From contig NC_088325.1 in assembly GCF_910592395.1 (NCBI RefSeq), forward strand, positions 3,375,501 through 3,439,500: a stretch of DNA of 64,000 bases. Direction: 5' to 3'. Positions within the stretch are counted from its first letter, which is position 1, and each line of letters begins with the position of its first letter. Source of the stretch: Lineus longissimus. Taxonomy: Eukaryota > Nemertea > Pilidiophora > Heteronemertea > Lineidae. Shown here in pieces: positions 1 through 12,096 of the stretch. The notes beneath the pieces were generated by a model, which saw nothing but the letters and a program-made list of their open reading frames with translations, did not search any database and had not been told where the DNA came from. The position numbers and the translations under genes were made by a program.

Positions 1-380
1 AATGAGGTAGGCATTAGCGTTGGCGCTTTGGGGACATTGCGAAAACTCCCTAATGTAAACAACGGGCACCCAAAAATACCAGCACTTTTCAATAAGATAG
101 TATTTTATAAACACCCTCTACATACATGTCACGTCCAGTCCTTTTGATCCTTTAGATATAGCAATGGCTGATGATGGAGTCCCGCTTTAGCGATAATGGA
201 CTTAGACATACAACCCCTCATCCATAATCAACAGTCATTAGGACAGTATTTATTCTCTTTGATTTTAGCTATTACGGTATCTGGACATGTGTCTTTGAGT
301 GCCCGATACAATTGGCCCGATGAACAGTTGTAGAAGTTATCGTACGACTTTGCACTTCAACCCAACATTTCTCAGGAGAA
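1..380. other. No recognisable feature
   Basis: I see no gene, RNA or clear repeat in this stretch. Open frames are short and carry no recognisable domain. Confidence 0.5.
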
Positions 381-925
381 CTTCGCACCACAAACGTTTC
401 GGCCTACATTTTACCTTTTCTCGGGCGGTGGTGAAAATGAACCTTCTCATTTCCTGCTTATAAGTAAGGCACGGATCAGTCAGTGGGTTACTTCCTGGTG
501 AACATGCCGACAATATGGGCCTGCAATACGGTTCCATTTAGAAACTCGCGTGTGACTTGAAGATGCATCAATCGCTTTGATACCGACTGAGGCGTGGTAA
601 GAGCATACCCGAGCATTTCCACCCGGCACCGGAGACCAGAGGTGCCTTCGTACAACTTGGTACACCTTAAGTTATATCTGTCGATGTTGATGATAAGTAA
701 GTTGCACCACATCCCTTGGATTTTCATCGCCGTTTTCTGCCTTTGCCGGACCCCATTATAGCCGTTTCGTCGGGTCGATGCTGTCAAGATTTGTCCTGAT
801 AATCTTTTGATAAGACGGTTAAACAATGGGAATGTTGGCCTAGGAACGGATGGGCTTTCTTTAAAGACAAAATACAGTGTATTAGACAAGGCCTGGACTC
901 TTTCAACTGCAAGGTAAGGGGCGAA
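381..925 (+). repeat. Interspersed repeat family R1, longest copy
   Basis: This copy has two recognisable parts. Part a (about 381-650) matches 23253-23505, 25705-25925 and 43570-43715. Part b (about 785-925, with the phrase TTTGATAAGACGGT) matches 13796-13915 and 23955-24090 on the same strand, and 2815-2950 and 8530-8670 on the opposite strand. The order a then b is kept here and near 23.3-24.1 kb, so the two parts probably belong to one element longer than 500 bp. No coding capacity or target-site duplication was recognised. The ORFs in this stretch have no domain and are judged spurious. Confidence 0.65.
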
Positions 926-1198
926 TAACGAAATACGCCCTTTCTACCTTTTCTTAGAAGTCGAACACAAACGCGTTAACGATTTGTTTTGTTTATCAGG
1001 TTTATAAAGCAAAGTCATTATCATTCAGCAGTCGTGTAGAACCTTGCAGTGACAAAACGAATTATTTGCCTAAGAAACAAACTGTCAATATAATAATGAT
1101 GTTATATCAACCCCTGACAGTTAGAACTCGCACTGTAAGTAAAAGTTTAGCAAATCAAATATAAGTTTCATCAAACTGACACATATCTTACGACTTAA
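926..1198. other. No recognisable feature
   Basis: AT-rich spacer between the R1 copy and a local duplication; nothing identified. Confidence 0.4.
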
Positions 1199-1570
1199 TA
1201 CCATTGGTTGACTTCGTGATATACACATGAATACATAAGAATGAGACGTTGATCCGCTGTGAAAGAAAAATACGTATTACAGGGACCGCATCGCGGGTAT
1301 CATGTTGTCATGATTTTGACTTCGTTTTAATAAAATACTTATAAAATTCTCATAGATTTTGGATTATACGCAAATACACAAGACTGAATGCCATTTTTGA
1401 CTTCATGATAATACACATGAATACACACAAGTGTGACGTTGCGCGTTGCAAATTTATCCGGGTTAAGTTCCTTTAAAAGTTAAGTTCCTTTAAACAGGAA
1501 CTTAACCCGGATAAATTTGACTTGGTTTTAATAAAATACTTATAAAATTCTCTTAGATTAGATTAATCTA
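1199..1570. repeat. Local tandem duplication, about 190 bp unit
   Basis: Sequence at 1199-1260 recurs in altered form at 1387-1447, and a 41-bp stretch at 1318-1358 recurs at 1519-1559 with two mismatches. The second unit is interrupted by a 24-bp perfect inverted repeat, listed separately. Confidence 0.65.
1449..1519. repeat. Perfect 24-bp inverted repeat (hairpin)
   Basis: Arm 1449-1472 is the exact reverse complement of arm 1496-1519. The 23-base spacer holds a partial direct duplication of the arm end (TAAGTTCCTTTAAA). This could be a small foldback insertion, because it interrupts a duplicated segment. Confidence 0.85.
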
Positions 1571-1906
1571 CATGTAAGGCATATCAAGTAAAGATATCAT
1601 AAATGGTGACAATTTTCTTTTGTGAAATATTTCATGTAATGGGAGGGGACCCTTAAACATGCTTTGAACAACCGGGACGGCGGTTCATCAAGGCCACTGC
1701 CGCTTCTGATGATGGGAAAGTCGTTTTCCCTCCAGAAACACCTCTGCTCTATACTCTGTAACAATGTTACCATAATCTGTCATCAAAGTATGGCGACTGC
1801 TTTGTCGGCAAATCTCGGCCAATAATTAGTGTTTATCGTTAGTCTTGCCATGCCTTGTTATTGGGGACTTCTCAATTCGGCTAAATAAACAGGTTTCCTC
1901 ACTACC
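1571..1906. other. No recognisable feature
   Basis: No gene, RNA or repeat recognised here. Confidence 0.4.
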
Positions 1907-2478
1907 GTGAGATTCCCGGCAGATCTCCATGCTGCCGAGGGATTCCCAACAGTTATACATATTGCCAGGAGATTCCAACGGATCTCCATACTGCCAAGAG
2001 ATTCCCAACAGTTATACATATTGCCAGGAGATTCCAACGGATCTCCATACTGCCAAGAGATTCCCAACAGCTATACATATTGCCAGGAGATTCCAACGGA
2101 TCTCCATACTGCCAAGAGATTCCCAACAGTTATACATATTGCCAGGAGATTCCAACGGATCTCCATACTGCCGAGAGATTCCCAACAGTTATACATATTG
2201 CCAGGAGATTCCAACGGATCTCCATACTGCCAATAGATTCCCAACAGTTATACATATTGCCAGGAGATTCCAACGGATCTCCATACTGCCGAGAGATTCC
2301 CAACAGTTATACATATTGCCAGGAGATTCCAACGGATCTCCATACTGCCGAGAGATTCCCAACAGTTATACATATTGCCAGGAGATTTCAACGGATCTCC
2401 ATACTGCTGAGAGATTCCCAACAGCTATACTGATTGCCAGAAGATTACAACGATCTCCATACTGCCGGACCAACCAGC
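1907..2478. repeat. 59-bp minisatellite, about 9.5 copies
   Basis: A unit of 59 bases repeats in direct orientation with few differences; the edges are more diverged. Each unit holds two related half-phrases (GAGATTCCCAACAG and GAGATTCCAACGGATC), so it may itself descend from a shorter repeat. Since 59 is not a multiple of three, the long open frames that cross the array are a by-product of stop-free sequence and not evidence of a gene. Confidence 0.95.
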
Positions 2479-2482
2479 CAGT

Positions 2483-2790
2483 ATAGTTTATGGTGGTATG
2501 ATTTTTATTCGCCGCCATTATTGCATGTATAAACGTTATCAATATGGCAATCATGTTATTTCATATAACACCCTATTACGAAAAGAAATCCTTCGAAAAC
2601 ACTTTTATTACCACTATCTCAGCTAGCTAATGTTAGGCGAGTGGTACAATTTGAGATGTCGAGCGAATAAAAAGAATGATTGACCGCGCTGTTCGCTCAT
2701 TATATCTCAGTGACGTCAGCACTGCAATTTACTTGTCATGTTACGTAATTTTCTACGTTTCTTTTTGGGTAATCAGGGGATGCATGACGT
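2483..2790 (+). repeat. Local duplicate, first copy
   Basis: Matches 3006-3305 in the same orientation at clearly diverged identity, with shared phrases such as GGTACAATTT-AGATGTCGA and TGATTGACCGCG. The two copies lie about 520 bases apart, with an R1b fragment between them. No coding potential was seen. Confidence 0.7.
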
Positions 2791-2814
2791 CATTTTGCCC
2801 CTTACCACGCGGTT

Positions 2815-2950
2815 AAAAGAATTCATGCCTAGCCCAATACATATTCTATTGTCCAAAGCCAAAGCCTGCTGACACCTAGGCCTAAACTCCCGTTGTTCAA
2901 CTGTCTTCTGAAACGGTTATCAAGGCAAATGTTGATTGCATCGACCCCCT
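2815..2950 (-). repeat. R1 part b fragment
   Basis: Reverse-oriented match to the R1b segments at 785-925, 13796-13915 and 23955-24090, including the ACCTAGGCCTAAA phrase. It is diverged and carries no ORF. Confidence 0.55.
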
Positions 2951-3005
2951 TGAAATAGCTTGAACGTGGGTCCATAGGCCTAAACGCACAAGGGGAAATA
3001 ATGGT

Positions 3006-3305
3006 AAATGTATGGTATGACTTTTATTGGCGGCCGTTGTTTTATATAAACATTATTGACAATTTCAATATGGCATTATCACCTTTTTCAGTATGGCGAT
3101 TCTTTAACCCTACATGAGAAACGAAATTCGGCGAATACCCCTTTGCCGTTCTCCAAGCTAGCGATCAACTGGTACAATTTCAGATGTCGAAAGAATTGAA
3201 AAAAACTGATTGACCGCGATTTTCACTAATGATACCTCAGTGACGTTAGCGTTGCAATGTATTTGTCATTTGTCGTATTTTTGTGCTTCGTGGTTGGCAA
3301 TCACG
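3006..3305 (+). repeat. Local duplicate, second copy
   Basis: Second copy of the segment at 2483-2790; see that entry. Confidence 0.7.
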
Positions 3306-4140
3306 CAAATGCGCTGACCCGCTGAGAAAGGATGATCCCTCATCCAATAGAGCAATGCATTTTTCGGTGTTGCCGATACTGAAGACCGCCATCATTACGT
3401 TATTTCAGCAGCTTAGGGATAAAATACTTCATTACAAGCCCAGCTCTTCAACAGTTCTGTTGTTTGAAAACAAAGATCAAGGATGCGCGAGCCTTATAAA
3501 AGCCTCTGCCGGCATTGACTTGGCCTGGAAAATCATCAGGGGGCACCGACATCCCACAAAATACACTAAACAGGTGGTACAAAACTGACTTCAAATCTTT
3601 TCGATGTATGGAATATATTGTGTCCTTCTAATTCCCAAAAGCATCTCGCAGAATTTTGTATTTTTTGTTTACTTTAGCAGACAGAAAAATTCAAGAAGAA
3701 GACACAAACTGAACGCCTAATCCCAATGGTGTTAAGGACAATAATGATAATGCTATGTTATTTTCAAGGACGTTCTATGTTTGTGGATTTGGCGAGTAAC
3801 GGCTGCACGTGAAAATGAAAATTGAGAAAATGTATAAAAAATATATTTTTGTTTAAAGTTTATCCACAAATTTTGTAATCTGCCAATGATAATCATGAAA
3901 ATCTATTTCTACAGAACTTCGTGAAGCGGAAAACGAATAGTCATCAAAGGTCGTTGGGCATCGGCGCAAAGTAAAAATCAATGCTCTTCTTGTGATTTGT
4001 GCGGTGCTTACTTCACCTAAATTAAAAGTTACCATAAAATAGTTGCTCTTAAACTCGATATTGACATCAGTGACCATAAAATCGAACCAGCTGAAAAAAA
4101 ATATTTTCCGTTCGTAATTTACCCCAAAGGTGGCCTGTAC
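3306..4140. other. No supported gene
   Basis: A 101-codon ORF (3283-3588, plus) and a 127-codon ORF (3853-4236, minus, running into a simple repeat) are present but show no recognisable domain. I see nothing else here. Confidence 0.4.
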
Positions 4141-4143
4141 TAA

Positions 4144-4709
4144 AGGAAGTACATGTAATGTAATGTAATGTAATGTAATGTAATGTAATGTAATGTAATG
4201 TAAATACCATATTTCTATAGCGCCCGTTTCAAGCAAAATGCTCGTTCACGGGCGCTTCACAGATAAAAAGATCACACCTGACTAAACAGCTCTGTCTTCA
4301 ACAATCCGCGAAATTCCTTAAGGGTCGCGGCTGCCCGGATGTTGGTCGGCAGCGGGTTCCAGAGCGTGGGGGCCGAGTGGCCAAATGCCCGCTCGCCGTA
4401 TGTTCTTTTTGCACGCGGAACTACAAGTGATAGGTCGTGTGCTGACCGCAGGTGCCTTTCTGGCTCATAGACATTGATCATCTCAGCGAGGTACTGAGGG
4501 GCCCGACCGTGCAGGCACTTCCAGACGAGCACCGATGTTTTAAATCTAATTCGCTGCTCCACAGGCAGCCAATGTAACTGTCTCAGGACAGGTGTGATGT
4601 GTTCCCGCCTGGATGTGCGTGTGACAACGCGGGCCGCAGCATTCTGAACCCGCTGCAGTCTCCCGATGACAGTCCCTGGCAGCCTGTTGAGGAGCGAATT
4701 ACATGAAGT
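4144..4709 (-). mobile_element. LINE 3' end, CR1/L2-like, 5'-truncated
   Basis: The minus strand carries the C-terminal end of a non-LTR retrotransposon ORF2, then a short 3' UTR with the phrase GGGCGCTATAGAAATATGG typical of CR1/L2-type 3' ends, then a microsatellite tail of ACATT units (TAATG units on the plus strand, 4150-4203). Homology stops abruptly near 4709, as expected for 5' truncation during target-primed reverse transcription. Clade assignment is from memory of the motif style and not from alignment. Confidence 0.85.
4272..4706 (-). pseudogene. LINE ORF2 C-terminal fragment
   Basis: Reading on the minus strand from about 4706, the frame stays open for about 144 codons to a TGA at 4274-4272. 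It carries the well-known LINE C-terminal pattern: CNSLL, then RLQRVQNAAAR, LHWLPV, RIRFK, RAPQYL, RAFG-SAPTLWNPLP and FRGLLKTELF. The frame has no upstream start of its own because the catalytic part of the ORF is absent. It is a truncated transposon fragment, not a host gene. The intact frame suggests a fairly recent insertion. Confidence 0.88.
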
Positions 4710-4726
4710 TCTTTATCAGGTAATCA

Positions 4727-4895
4727 CTCTAACATTAGAGGGGCTACTGGGGACGGCGAGGTTAGGAGACGGACGTAGTCCCTCTAATGCCATTCGACGT
4801 TGCCTTTATGAAAAATCGTCACCACTTGACGATTGTTACGAGGTCGCGCAAGTGGTAGAGTGAATCGGCCAAAATAGTTCTCCTCAAGAATCGAT
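4727..4895 (+). repeat. Interspersed repeat R2, copy 1
   Basis: Matches 11732-11910 in the same orientation; shared phrases include CTACTGGGGACG and GAGGTCGCGCA. It abuts the truncated end of the LINE fragment. It may be a short non-autonomous element. No ORF was identified. Confidence 0.6.
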
Positions 4896-6394
4896 TCGAA
4901 GTTGCGAGTGTCAAGTGATGTGATGGCCTGCTTCATCGTGAGACAAAAGCATTGGCTTGAGTAACAGCTTTTTGGATTTGGTCAATGGTCTATAACGGTT
5001 AAGTTCCATCTCCAAATTATTTACGCCTGTATCTTATTCGCAAGACTATAGGCACTTGTCCAAGCAGGTTGGCCGCGGGTTCTGACAAGGTCTATCCTCC
5101 ATTCACACTGAGTGGTCAATTGACGTCGATTGCCTATTCAGAATTTGTTAAAAATGTCAGATCCGCGGAGATCAACTTCTATCATGAAATGATCCGCCAG
5201 CAACCATTCGACCACTCTGTCTCTAATTGCTCTCTCGATGCAGAAGTAGAGTTGTTACGAGGGCTCGATGCAGTAGTGGCGTTCTTTCGAGGCGGCATGA
5301 ATTGTAATCTTGCCTTCAAGATGCGGCACTTGATGTCCATGTACGTTTGAAAAAAGCTACGATCAATTAATGACTGTTATTTTCTCCCAGTCGCCATGTA
5401 GTGCCATCAAGAATAATTTATAGGGAATTCGCCGGTCGACTAATAGTGATTGCATTAGTAACTGGCTCATGGGGTTATCACTCCAATAGTTCCTAGTGCT
5501 GAGCATCCAAATCAGGCGGAATCCTTCTGCGATGGTCGAGATGAACGAGAAAAAAACATCATTGTTTGTTTCACTATCCTCGAACAGCAGGCCTTTGTAT
5601 CGTTGTTAAAATCCACTCAGTTGAGCCCTGCGGAATGGCCTAATATTGAAAGATATCTTGGCCCGAGATGCGCATCATCACACTGTCCAATACGGGCCCT
5701 ACACCCAGGGACTACTTGATTAGCAATTCAAAATGGATGCACAATAGGCCCTGGTTACACCCATACGTCATATACCAGGTGATCGCCGGATATAGGCGAT
5801 GACTTGGCATGTATGACCTTAAGTCAGGACTTTCTTCTGAAAAGTTGTCTGTCGCAAAATACTTTTCAACTTTATGAGAAATTTATCGTCAAAAGTTTGG
5901 TAATACCGCTTATATCCTGATATAAGCAGCCACCTTAAGAACATACATCTTTTTAAACTTATCTTTGATCAATTTAGCATCAGTATTCTAGACTCTCCTG
6001 GGTATCTGATCCCTGGTATTGGTATCAGATACATCTCCACAGCCATGTCTCGGATCCCCGACCACGGCACGATTTTGTCGTCAATCCGATCGCCCCAGGC
6101 AAACTTAGTTCCATTCGTATGTGAGATCAGTGAAACATAAGCCAGTTGATGATTTGAAATTTAAATTGACTTTTGTACGAGGATTTTCTAGTCACTGTTA
6201 CTGGTTTTCCCGGGGGACATGAGAAGGACATCTCGACGGCCTGCTGGGTCTGGAGCGCGGCATTGCCTGTTATGTATTCACCAAGGCGAATTAGTACCTG
6301 GCTGTTCGAGTTGTTAGCAAGCAGTCCACTTAACGAGTTGAAGGGATGACTTGGAATTGGAATTTACAACAGGTGGCCAGGATCCATCATTATG
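4896..6394. other. No supported gene
   Basis: The longest ORF (5069-5350, plus, 93 codons) has no recognisable domain, signal or context. No repeat family was identified here. Confidence 0.4.
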
Positions 6395-6402
6395 AGCTTG
6401 TT

Positions 6403-6455
6403 CGTGTTCGTTCGTTCGTTCGTTCGTTCGTTCGTTCGGTCGCTCGCTCGTTCAT
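6403..6455. repeat. (TTCG)n tetranucleotide repeat
   Basis: About eight uninterrupted TTCG/GTTC units followed by decayed units with CGCT and CATT variants. Confidence 0.9.
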
Positions 6456-6734
6456 TCGCTTGATCTCTAATAAAATTCTAATTTTGCTTGACGATGTTGG
6501 ACATGGCTTGCGAATTTCTGGTTGGCATATGTTAGCATTCTGTTGTATTTAAGAGTTTATTGTAGTTGTATTTTTAGTGATTCAGTTTGGGGAAGTCACG
6601 GTCCTGTCTGAAGCCAGTTCTGTATGAACTTTACATTATCGCATGCACTTCTTCTCCTTTTAAAATGCTATCCACTCTGGTTCTCAGGTCACATCTTGCT
6701 AGTTTTGTATACGTTAACCCTTTTTGAGCTAGAT

Positions 6735-6863
6735 ATTCTAAAACACCTTTGTTACAGTGTCTAACTATTTGCAATGAATAATGCACTGCGCCTTGTTTTG
6801 GCTTCAGCAGTCGAGGTCAGGCAACCAAAACACATTGGGTTAGTGCAAGATATGGAGGCAGTC
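6735..6863 (+). repeat. Interspersed repeat R3, copy 1
   Basis: Diverged match to 41163-41284; shared phrases AAAACACCT, TGCACTG-GCCT-GTTTTG and ATATG-A-GCAGTC. Function unknown. Confidence 0.45.
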
Positions 6864-8344
6864 CCAATCAATTTCACCAAAAACTTCGGCGAGGTGCCTC
6901 AGTTTTGGTCCACAGTCTAGGTCCATTCTCGCGGTGTTTGCTGGGAAAACCAATGCCCCAGTTCGGCGTGAAGTCCAAAAAGGGAGCGTAGGTGTCGCGG
7001 CAAACATGACCGTATTCAGTTGAGAACTGAAGAATTTGAAAAAATATTCATGACAATTCCATCTTAGATTATCTTTTTCAGAAACTCTGAGAAAGTGAAA
7101 ACATCAATCAACTTGCCCAATTATCTGCAGAGTCGCAGCGGGTCTCTCCTAAATTGTTGAAGAAAAGAGTTAACAAATGCTTCCAGATTGCTAAAATACT
7201 CTCGACCACAATTACTTTTCTTTCCCTAATCTCGCTCGTAGTAAGAATTCAGGCCGGGCACAATACACTTTTAATTGTTTTTAGACAAAGCTCGCTCGCA
7301 CACATTATTACAATTTGTTGCCCTTGATGATTTTCCGTAGGTATACCCCCATTTCGAAGCCTTTCTGTTGGTACTAGTTATCAAGATTGGCCGTTCAGTT
7401 CGTGTATCTCTCCAACAAATGTGAGCTTATCTCTTTCACAAATATAACTCTTTTGAATTTTTTAACTGACTAAAAAATAACGATTTTTGAGCTATGATAG
7501 TAAGAGATGTCTGTCGATCTCTGCTGTTTTCCGTCCTTTGATGAAAGCCGCGGCTGTGTGTCCCTGTTGTTTGGTGTTGAGGGATTAGGCTCATGCTTAT
7601 TGAGGGGAAAAAACAATAAATCCGAATAGTGATCAAGAGTAGTAGAAACGTAATTCCGTTGATCTATTCTCTTATGAAGGGTTCTCAGGGCAAATCTGGA
7701 TTAGATGGACCCCAACAGAATAGCTTTCATGGTGGTCAATAGGCCCTAACTGGCTACGGCAAATAAACGTAATGACTTCTGCTTATCTTTTATCTCTAAA
7801 CGATATAAATCAGAGAGAAATTCAGTCAACTTGAGGAGGAGATCTCCTTGTCTGTTGAAGACATCATTAACTAAAACCACTTAGAGATTTAAGACCACTG
7901 AAGAAAATTATCCTTTGAGCACAGCGGCTGCAGTTGACCTTTTATATTATGCAGAAATGTAAAAGGCGGGCGGGCGGACTATTGTTGCATACTTCGCCGT
8001 TTAAATCCACCTTTTTCCTAACGAGGAATAATTTACAAAAACCTGGAAACGTGATACGACTTGTAATGTTGTGGTTAAAATTGACATTACCATACGAAAT
8101 GCTCGCTAGCGTCATACAATTTGTTCTTTTTGTGGATTCCGCGAATAATCTCGAATAGCGAAAACAAAAATTGCCTGCATCAGAAAGATCTGAGATCTCT
8201 GATTTTTTGTTATCATAACAACATCCCGAAGAGAACATCATAAGCAAAATACTGATTACGATACAGGTATGCGTGTGATGGGAAATTATGTTCTGGTATG
8301 GAGTGTCCGGGGACAAATGCTGCGTTCACACTGCTGTCATAAAC
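6864..8344. other. No supported gene
   Basis: Only short ORFs without domains. Two overlapping ORFs near 7934-8316 on opposite strands have no support. Confidence 0.4.
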
Positions 8345-8474
8345 GGGTGTAAAGGTTTGAAGAATGTCCTAGCCACGGTAGAATGTCCGGGGTACAAGGA
8401 ATTCTTACGGTTGAGATGAACACCGCGCGCTTTCATCAGTATGAAGTATCGATGATCGTGGTCTCTATAGGTCC
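8345..8474 (+). repeat. Interspersed repeat R4, copy 1
   Basis: Matches 19071-19173; both share AATGTCCTAG, AGAATG-CCGGG and GTCTCTATAG. It is a short repeat of unknown type. Confidence 0.55.
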
Positions 8475-8529
8475 ATGCACTTTTTTTTCGAGAAGGTGAT
8501 ATTTTTCATTCCGTTATTTTGCCTTTACC

Positions 8530-8670
8530 TCGCAGTTAAAAGAATTCAGGTCGAGCACTTTACTCGGCCTATTGTCTTTAAACAAAGGCCGCACGCACCT
8601 AGGCCTAAATTCCCATTGTTCTACTGTCTTATAAAAGGGCTGTCAGGGTTAACCTTAATAACATCGACCT
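8530..8670 (-). repeat. R1 part b fragment
   Basis: Reverse-oriented R1b copy carrying the CACCTAGGCCTAAATTCCC phrase that also appears at 2815-2950. Confidence 0.6.
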
Positions 8671-9334
8671 CCACGTAACAGCTCTTGCGGGAGTCGGTGG
8701 CATACAACACTTCTACACCGGTACGTGGAGAAGACAATGTTGTAAATTGTTTTCCTTTTCTGCCATTCTCGTACATCTCTAAAAAGTCACGTTTTTAAGA
8801 TTTTTATTTTTTGTATTGGTAGATTACGAAATATTGTTTCGTGTCGTGTTGTGTGAAAACACGTTCAAGGACAAGTTTGACAAAAAATAACCTTTGTTAT
8901 GAACTCTAGTTTTCAAAAAGAAAACAGGTATCTAATATCGTCGTTTGAATTAATGAGGCTAATCTTAGCTTTCAGTTATCCAGAAAACAGGTCGGATTCT
9001 TGAAAACAACTACATTTTTACCAATTATCTAGTTTCATTGTGCTGCTACGATCGAAATACATGTATATACCCCACAAGCGATGCATGAATCATTTTAATT
9101 ATTTACAAAGGCAGAAACTGTTTATGATCGAAATTGAATTGGAAATCATTAAGGCAATACAATTTTACAAACTCGATCCAAGTAAACTGTCTGTGGAATA
9201 TATATATACATGTATATACGTCATTTGATCCTAATATCTCTGTCCTAGACCACCAGGCGACGAAGAATAAAAAATGGCGTGGAAGTGACCTTCGGTATAG
9301 TGATCAGAACACTGTCATCCGTCACGTTAGAGTA
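8671..9334. other. No supported gene
   Basis: Short ORFs only, with a small TATATATACA run near 9197. Nothing else recognised. Confidence 0.4.
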
Positions 9335-9733
9335 GGGCCGTTTACACGGGGCAAACCGATCCAGATCGATCCGGATCGGTCTAGATTGATATGCCGTGTA
9401 AAAAACGCGTACGAATATTACCTTGTCTGGTTCGATGAACGAGATAGAGGTGGTATTTTGAGTAAAGATTCCGCATCGCCTGTTATCAGAAATGAAATGA
9501 AACAGTGTGTTTATGATGCCTGGTATGCCTAAAAACAATAATACAAAAAAATCAGTTTGACTTGATGACGTCAGCGAGAGAAAAAAACCCACCTCGTTTT
9601 CTTTCTCATTCTCGGATCAAAATCTTGACCTCTCTACTGACGTCATTACGAGACTTTATACGTCATTCGTGACGTCGTGAGCGATGTGATCTGATGCTTG
9701 TCTGGTCTGTGGTTTGGTTTGGTCCTGTGTGAA
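9335..9733. mobile_element. Possible hAT-like MITE with imperfect termini
   Basis: The left end (GGGCCGTTTACACGGGGC) and the reverse complement of the right end (GAGCAGTTCACACAGGACC) resemble each other over about 24 positions and recall hAT-type termini. No clear 8-bp target duplication is visible, so this is tentative. Confidence 0.35.
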
Positions 9734-9740
9734 CTGCTCT

Positions 9741-10377
9741 TATGGAGTCGGACACTTTTTCCAGGAGGGATTTTACTACTTCTACTCCGACAAGGCCTGG
9801 TTAATCTCAGGTGGTATCAAACAAACGCACGCCGAAGGTTCAGCAACTAACCCGAGGTTTTTACAACAAGAAAACACCTGAGTTTCAGCACCTCTACCGG
9901 CGGAAAGTTGAAGCGTTTATCATGTCAAACATATGGCCTTCAAATGGTGTTCCAGACCGTCGCTCTTGACGGTTTAAGACGCGAGCAACATATTCTCTTG
10001 AAGTTATTAGACATGTTGGAGACATCTGTTATCAGCAAACAGGTTCTCCAAATCGGTCTATGAACACTTAGACCAAATTGTTTCCTTCGACAAGTGATTC
10101 TCCAAGGTCACATTCTCCAGAACGAGCGCTTTCATTAATTGATCATAACATGGCCTTGTAATTTAATCTATTTACCATTAAACGGCTTCAAAGGCTAAGT
10201 TGATATACATGTTTGTTCAGAAGCGCACAGTGTACAAGCGAGTTTGCTATATCTAATTTAATGTTATTCACTTTTTCTATTCCTAGGCCTTTAATATATG
10301 ACGTTAGGCAAGAGAAGGAGATAAGGTAATTATTATTCAAAAATTGTGTATTGAAGACTGACCAGTTTATACAGCCT
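9741..10377. other. No recognisable feature
   Basis: No gene, RNA or repeat recognised here. Confidence 0.4.
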
Positions 10378-10615
10378 ACCTCTATATAAAGCCGAAACCC
10401 TTGGCAGTGACAAATGGTGTCCTTGATTAAGAGATGTCATGATTATGGAGGTAAATTCAATGAAAATTAGCAGTTAGGGACCAAAAGTAGTGTCCTTTAT
10501 GAAAGTGTATCCCTATTGAAGAGGTGTCCGCTAAGAGTGGTTACACGTATAATGAAGACTGAACCGCTGTACAGTAGAACCTCCCTTAGCGGACACCTCT
10601 GTAAGCAGGAAACCT
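10378..10615 (-). mobile_element. pogo/Tigger-like MITE copy plus partial neighbour
   Basis: On the minus strand, 10550-10378 matches the internal sequence of the elements at 27192-27351 and 61868-62040 (CTTAGCGGACACCTCT through to TTAATCAAGGACACC). A second fragment in plus orientation begins at 10572 with TA followed by CAGTAGAACCTCCC, the family terminus. The two fragments lie head to head. Confidence 0.6.
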
Positions 10616-11731
10616 TCTTTTCTTTGGACATTGATTTCTATATTGTAATGTAAATTGTAATGTATTTAGATCAGCGGCAATCCCACGATGGTACTGTATA
10701 AGTACAAGCACGAATACATCTAGGCCTACCTTACTAAAGGCGGCTGCTGTGTAGAATCATGTTCAAATGAAAATCCTATCTACCAGGTGTTGCTTCTTTA
10801 TTCATGATAGAAATAACTTTTTGTATAACTTGAACAAGACAAAAAATTGTTTGATCCACTTTTCTTAACTTGATAACAGATCAGTGTACAAACAGTCAAT
10901 CACGTGATCATATCACATGACAATAGATTCACAATGCAACTTTAGCGCACTGAGACCACAATAGAATACTCACAAAGCATTGCCGGCAGAGAGAGTAAAA
11001 GCGTAGTACACCGACACAAAAAAACGACATTAACGCAATGAGGCTATTTTGGTAAATTGATAGATAACGGAATACGTCGGCAAGAAAAGGCAGTCCACAC
11101 TACTACAAAGTAATTTTTCTCTCTTGAGGTGTTTGATGTTTCGAGAATAAGGTATGGTGTAAGAGAGGTTCAAAGGGTTGACATTTCGCATCCTCGCCAG
11201 AGGAAACGGTGCGTGAATGGTACGACGGGCTGTCAACGAGGGCAGGTTGCAGATAAAACCCTTAATGAAGTTATCGAAATGAAACGAAACCGTCGAAATG
11301 AAACGAAGTACAATGTATACCTACAAAATGCGCACTTAGAACAAGTTAAATAGACACGCTGGAAATTCTCGTAAGGAAATTGGGAACTATTGATATGACC
11401 AGCATAGTCCGTCATGTGCACGGAAGCACCATTGTCAACTTCAAATTTCCATTCGAATATCGGAATGCTCAATTTCGAAAAATTTATTTCGGCGATTTCG
11501 ATGATTTCGATGATTTCATGTTATTTTTTTTCGTTCCATTCCGGGTTTTTTCAAGAACTAGAAGAGGCATGCGGTTTAGTTTTCATGGACGTCTTGTTAG
11601 CTCTTTTATTTACGCGTGTTTGTTGCCTAACATGATAAAAATATCGAGAGGGATGGTGTAGAATGAGCATAACCGTATCTCTTTGATGTATCATATTTGC
11701 AGATTTTATCTGGGATGTTTTTAGGTGCTGC
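10616..11731. other. No supported gene
   Basis: Several overlapping short ORFs (11129-11661) show no domain. A short GATTTC run lies near 11497-11517. Confidence 0.4.
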
Positions 11732-11910
11732 ACATTCTAATATTAGAATGGATACTGGGGACGAGATTCGGGGTACCTGGGAACGAGTGGAACGTAGAGC
11801 CATTTGACGTCGCCATATTGAAGAAAAAAATTAACAAAACCGCCACACGGTGACGGTGATGAGGTCGCGCAGGAGGCGGAGTGAATTGGTCAGAATAGAT
11901 CTCCTCAGAA
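11732..11910 (+). repeat. Interspersed repeat R2, copy 2
   Basis: Same orientation as the copy at 4727-4895; see that entry. Confidence 0.6.
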
Positions 11911-12096
11911 TAAACTAACATTTAATATTTCTGCGGTCTTTTCTCCATACATCGTATCAAGAGTAATGTGACTGAATAGTGTGATATTTCCATTGGTCTT
12001 TGTGCGGCTTGTCACGTGCTCTCATGTATGTTTACGTGGTTTTGCTCGAGTTCCGAGAGTCTATCCTCAAGCCATTGACATGATCATATTAGCCCG

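Noticed and set aside
1907-2554. ORFs of up to 185 codons of repeated GDSNGSPYCQEIPNSYTYC type
   Set aside because: Translations of the 59-bp minisatellite; open in more than one frame, with no start context or neighbouring exon.
3853-4236. 127-codon minus-strand ORF with HYITLHYITLHYITLH
   Set aside because: The N-terminal part is a translation of the (TAATG)n LINE tail, and the rest has no domain.
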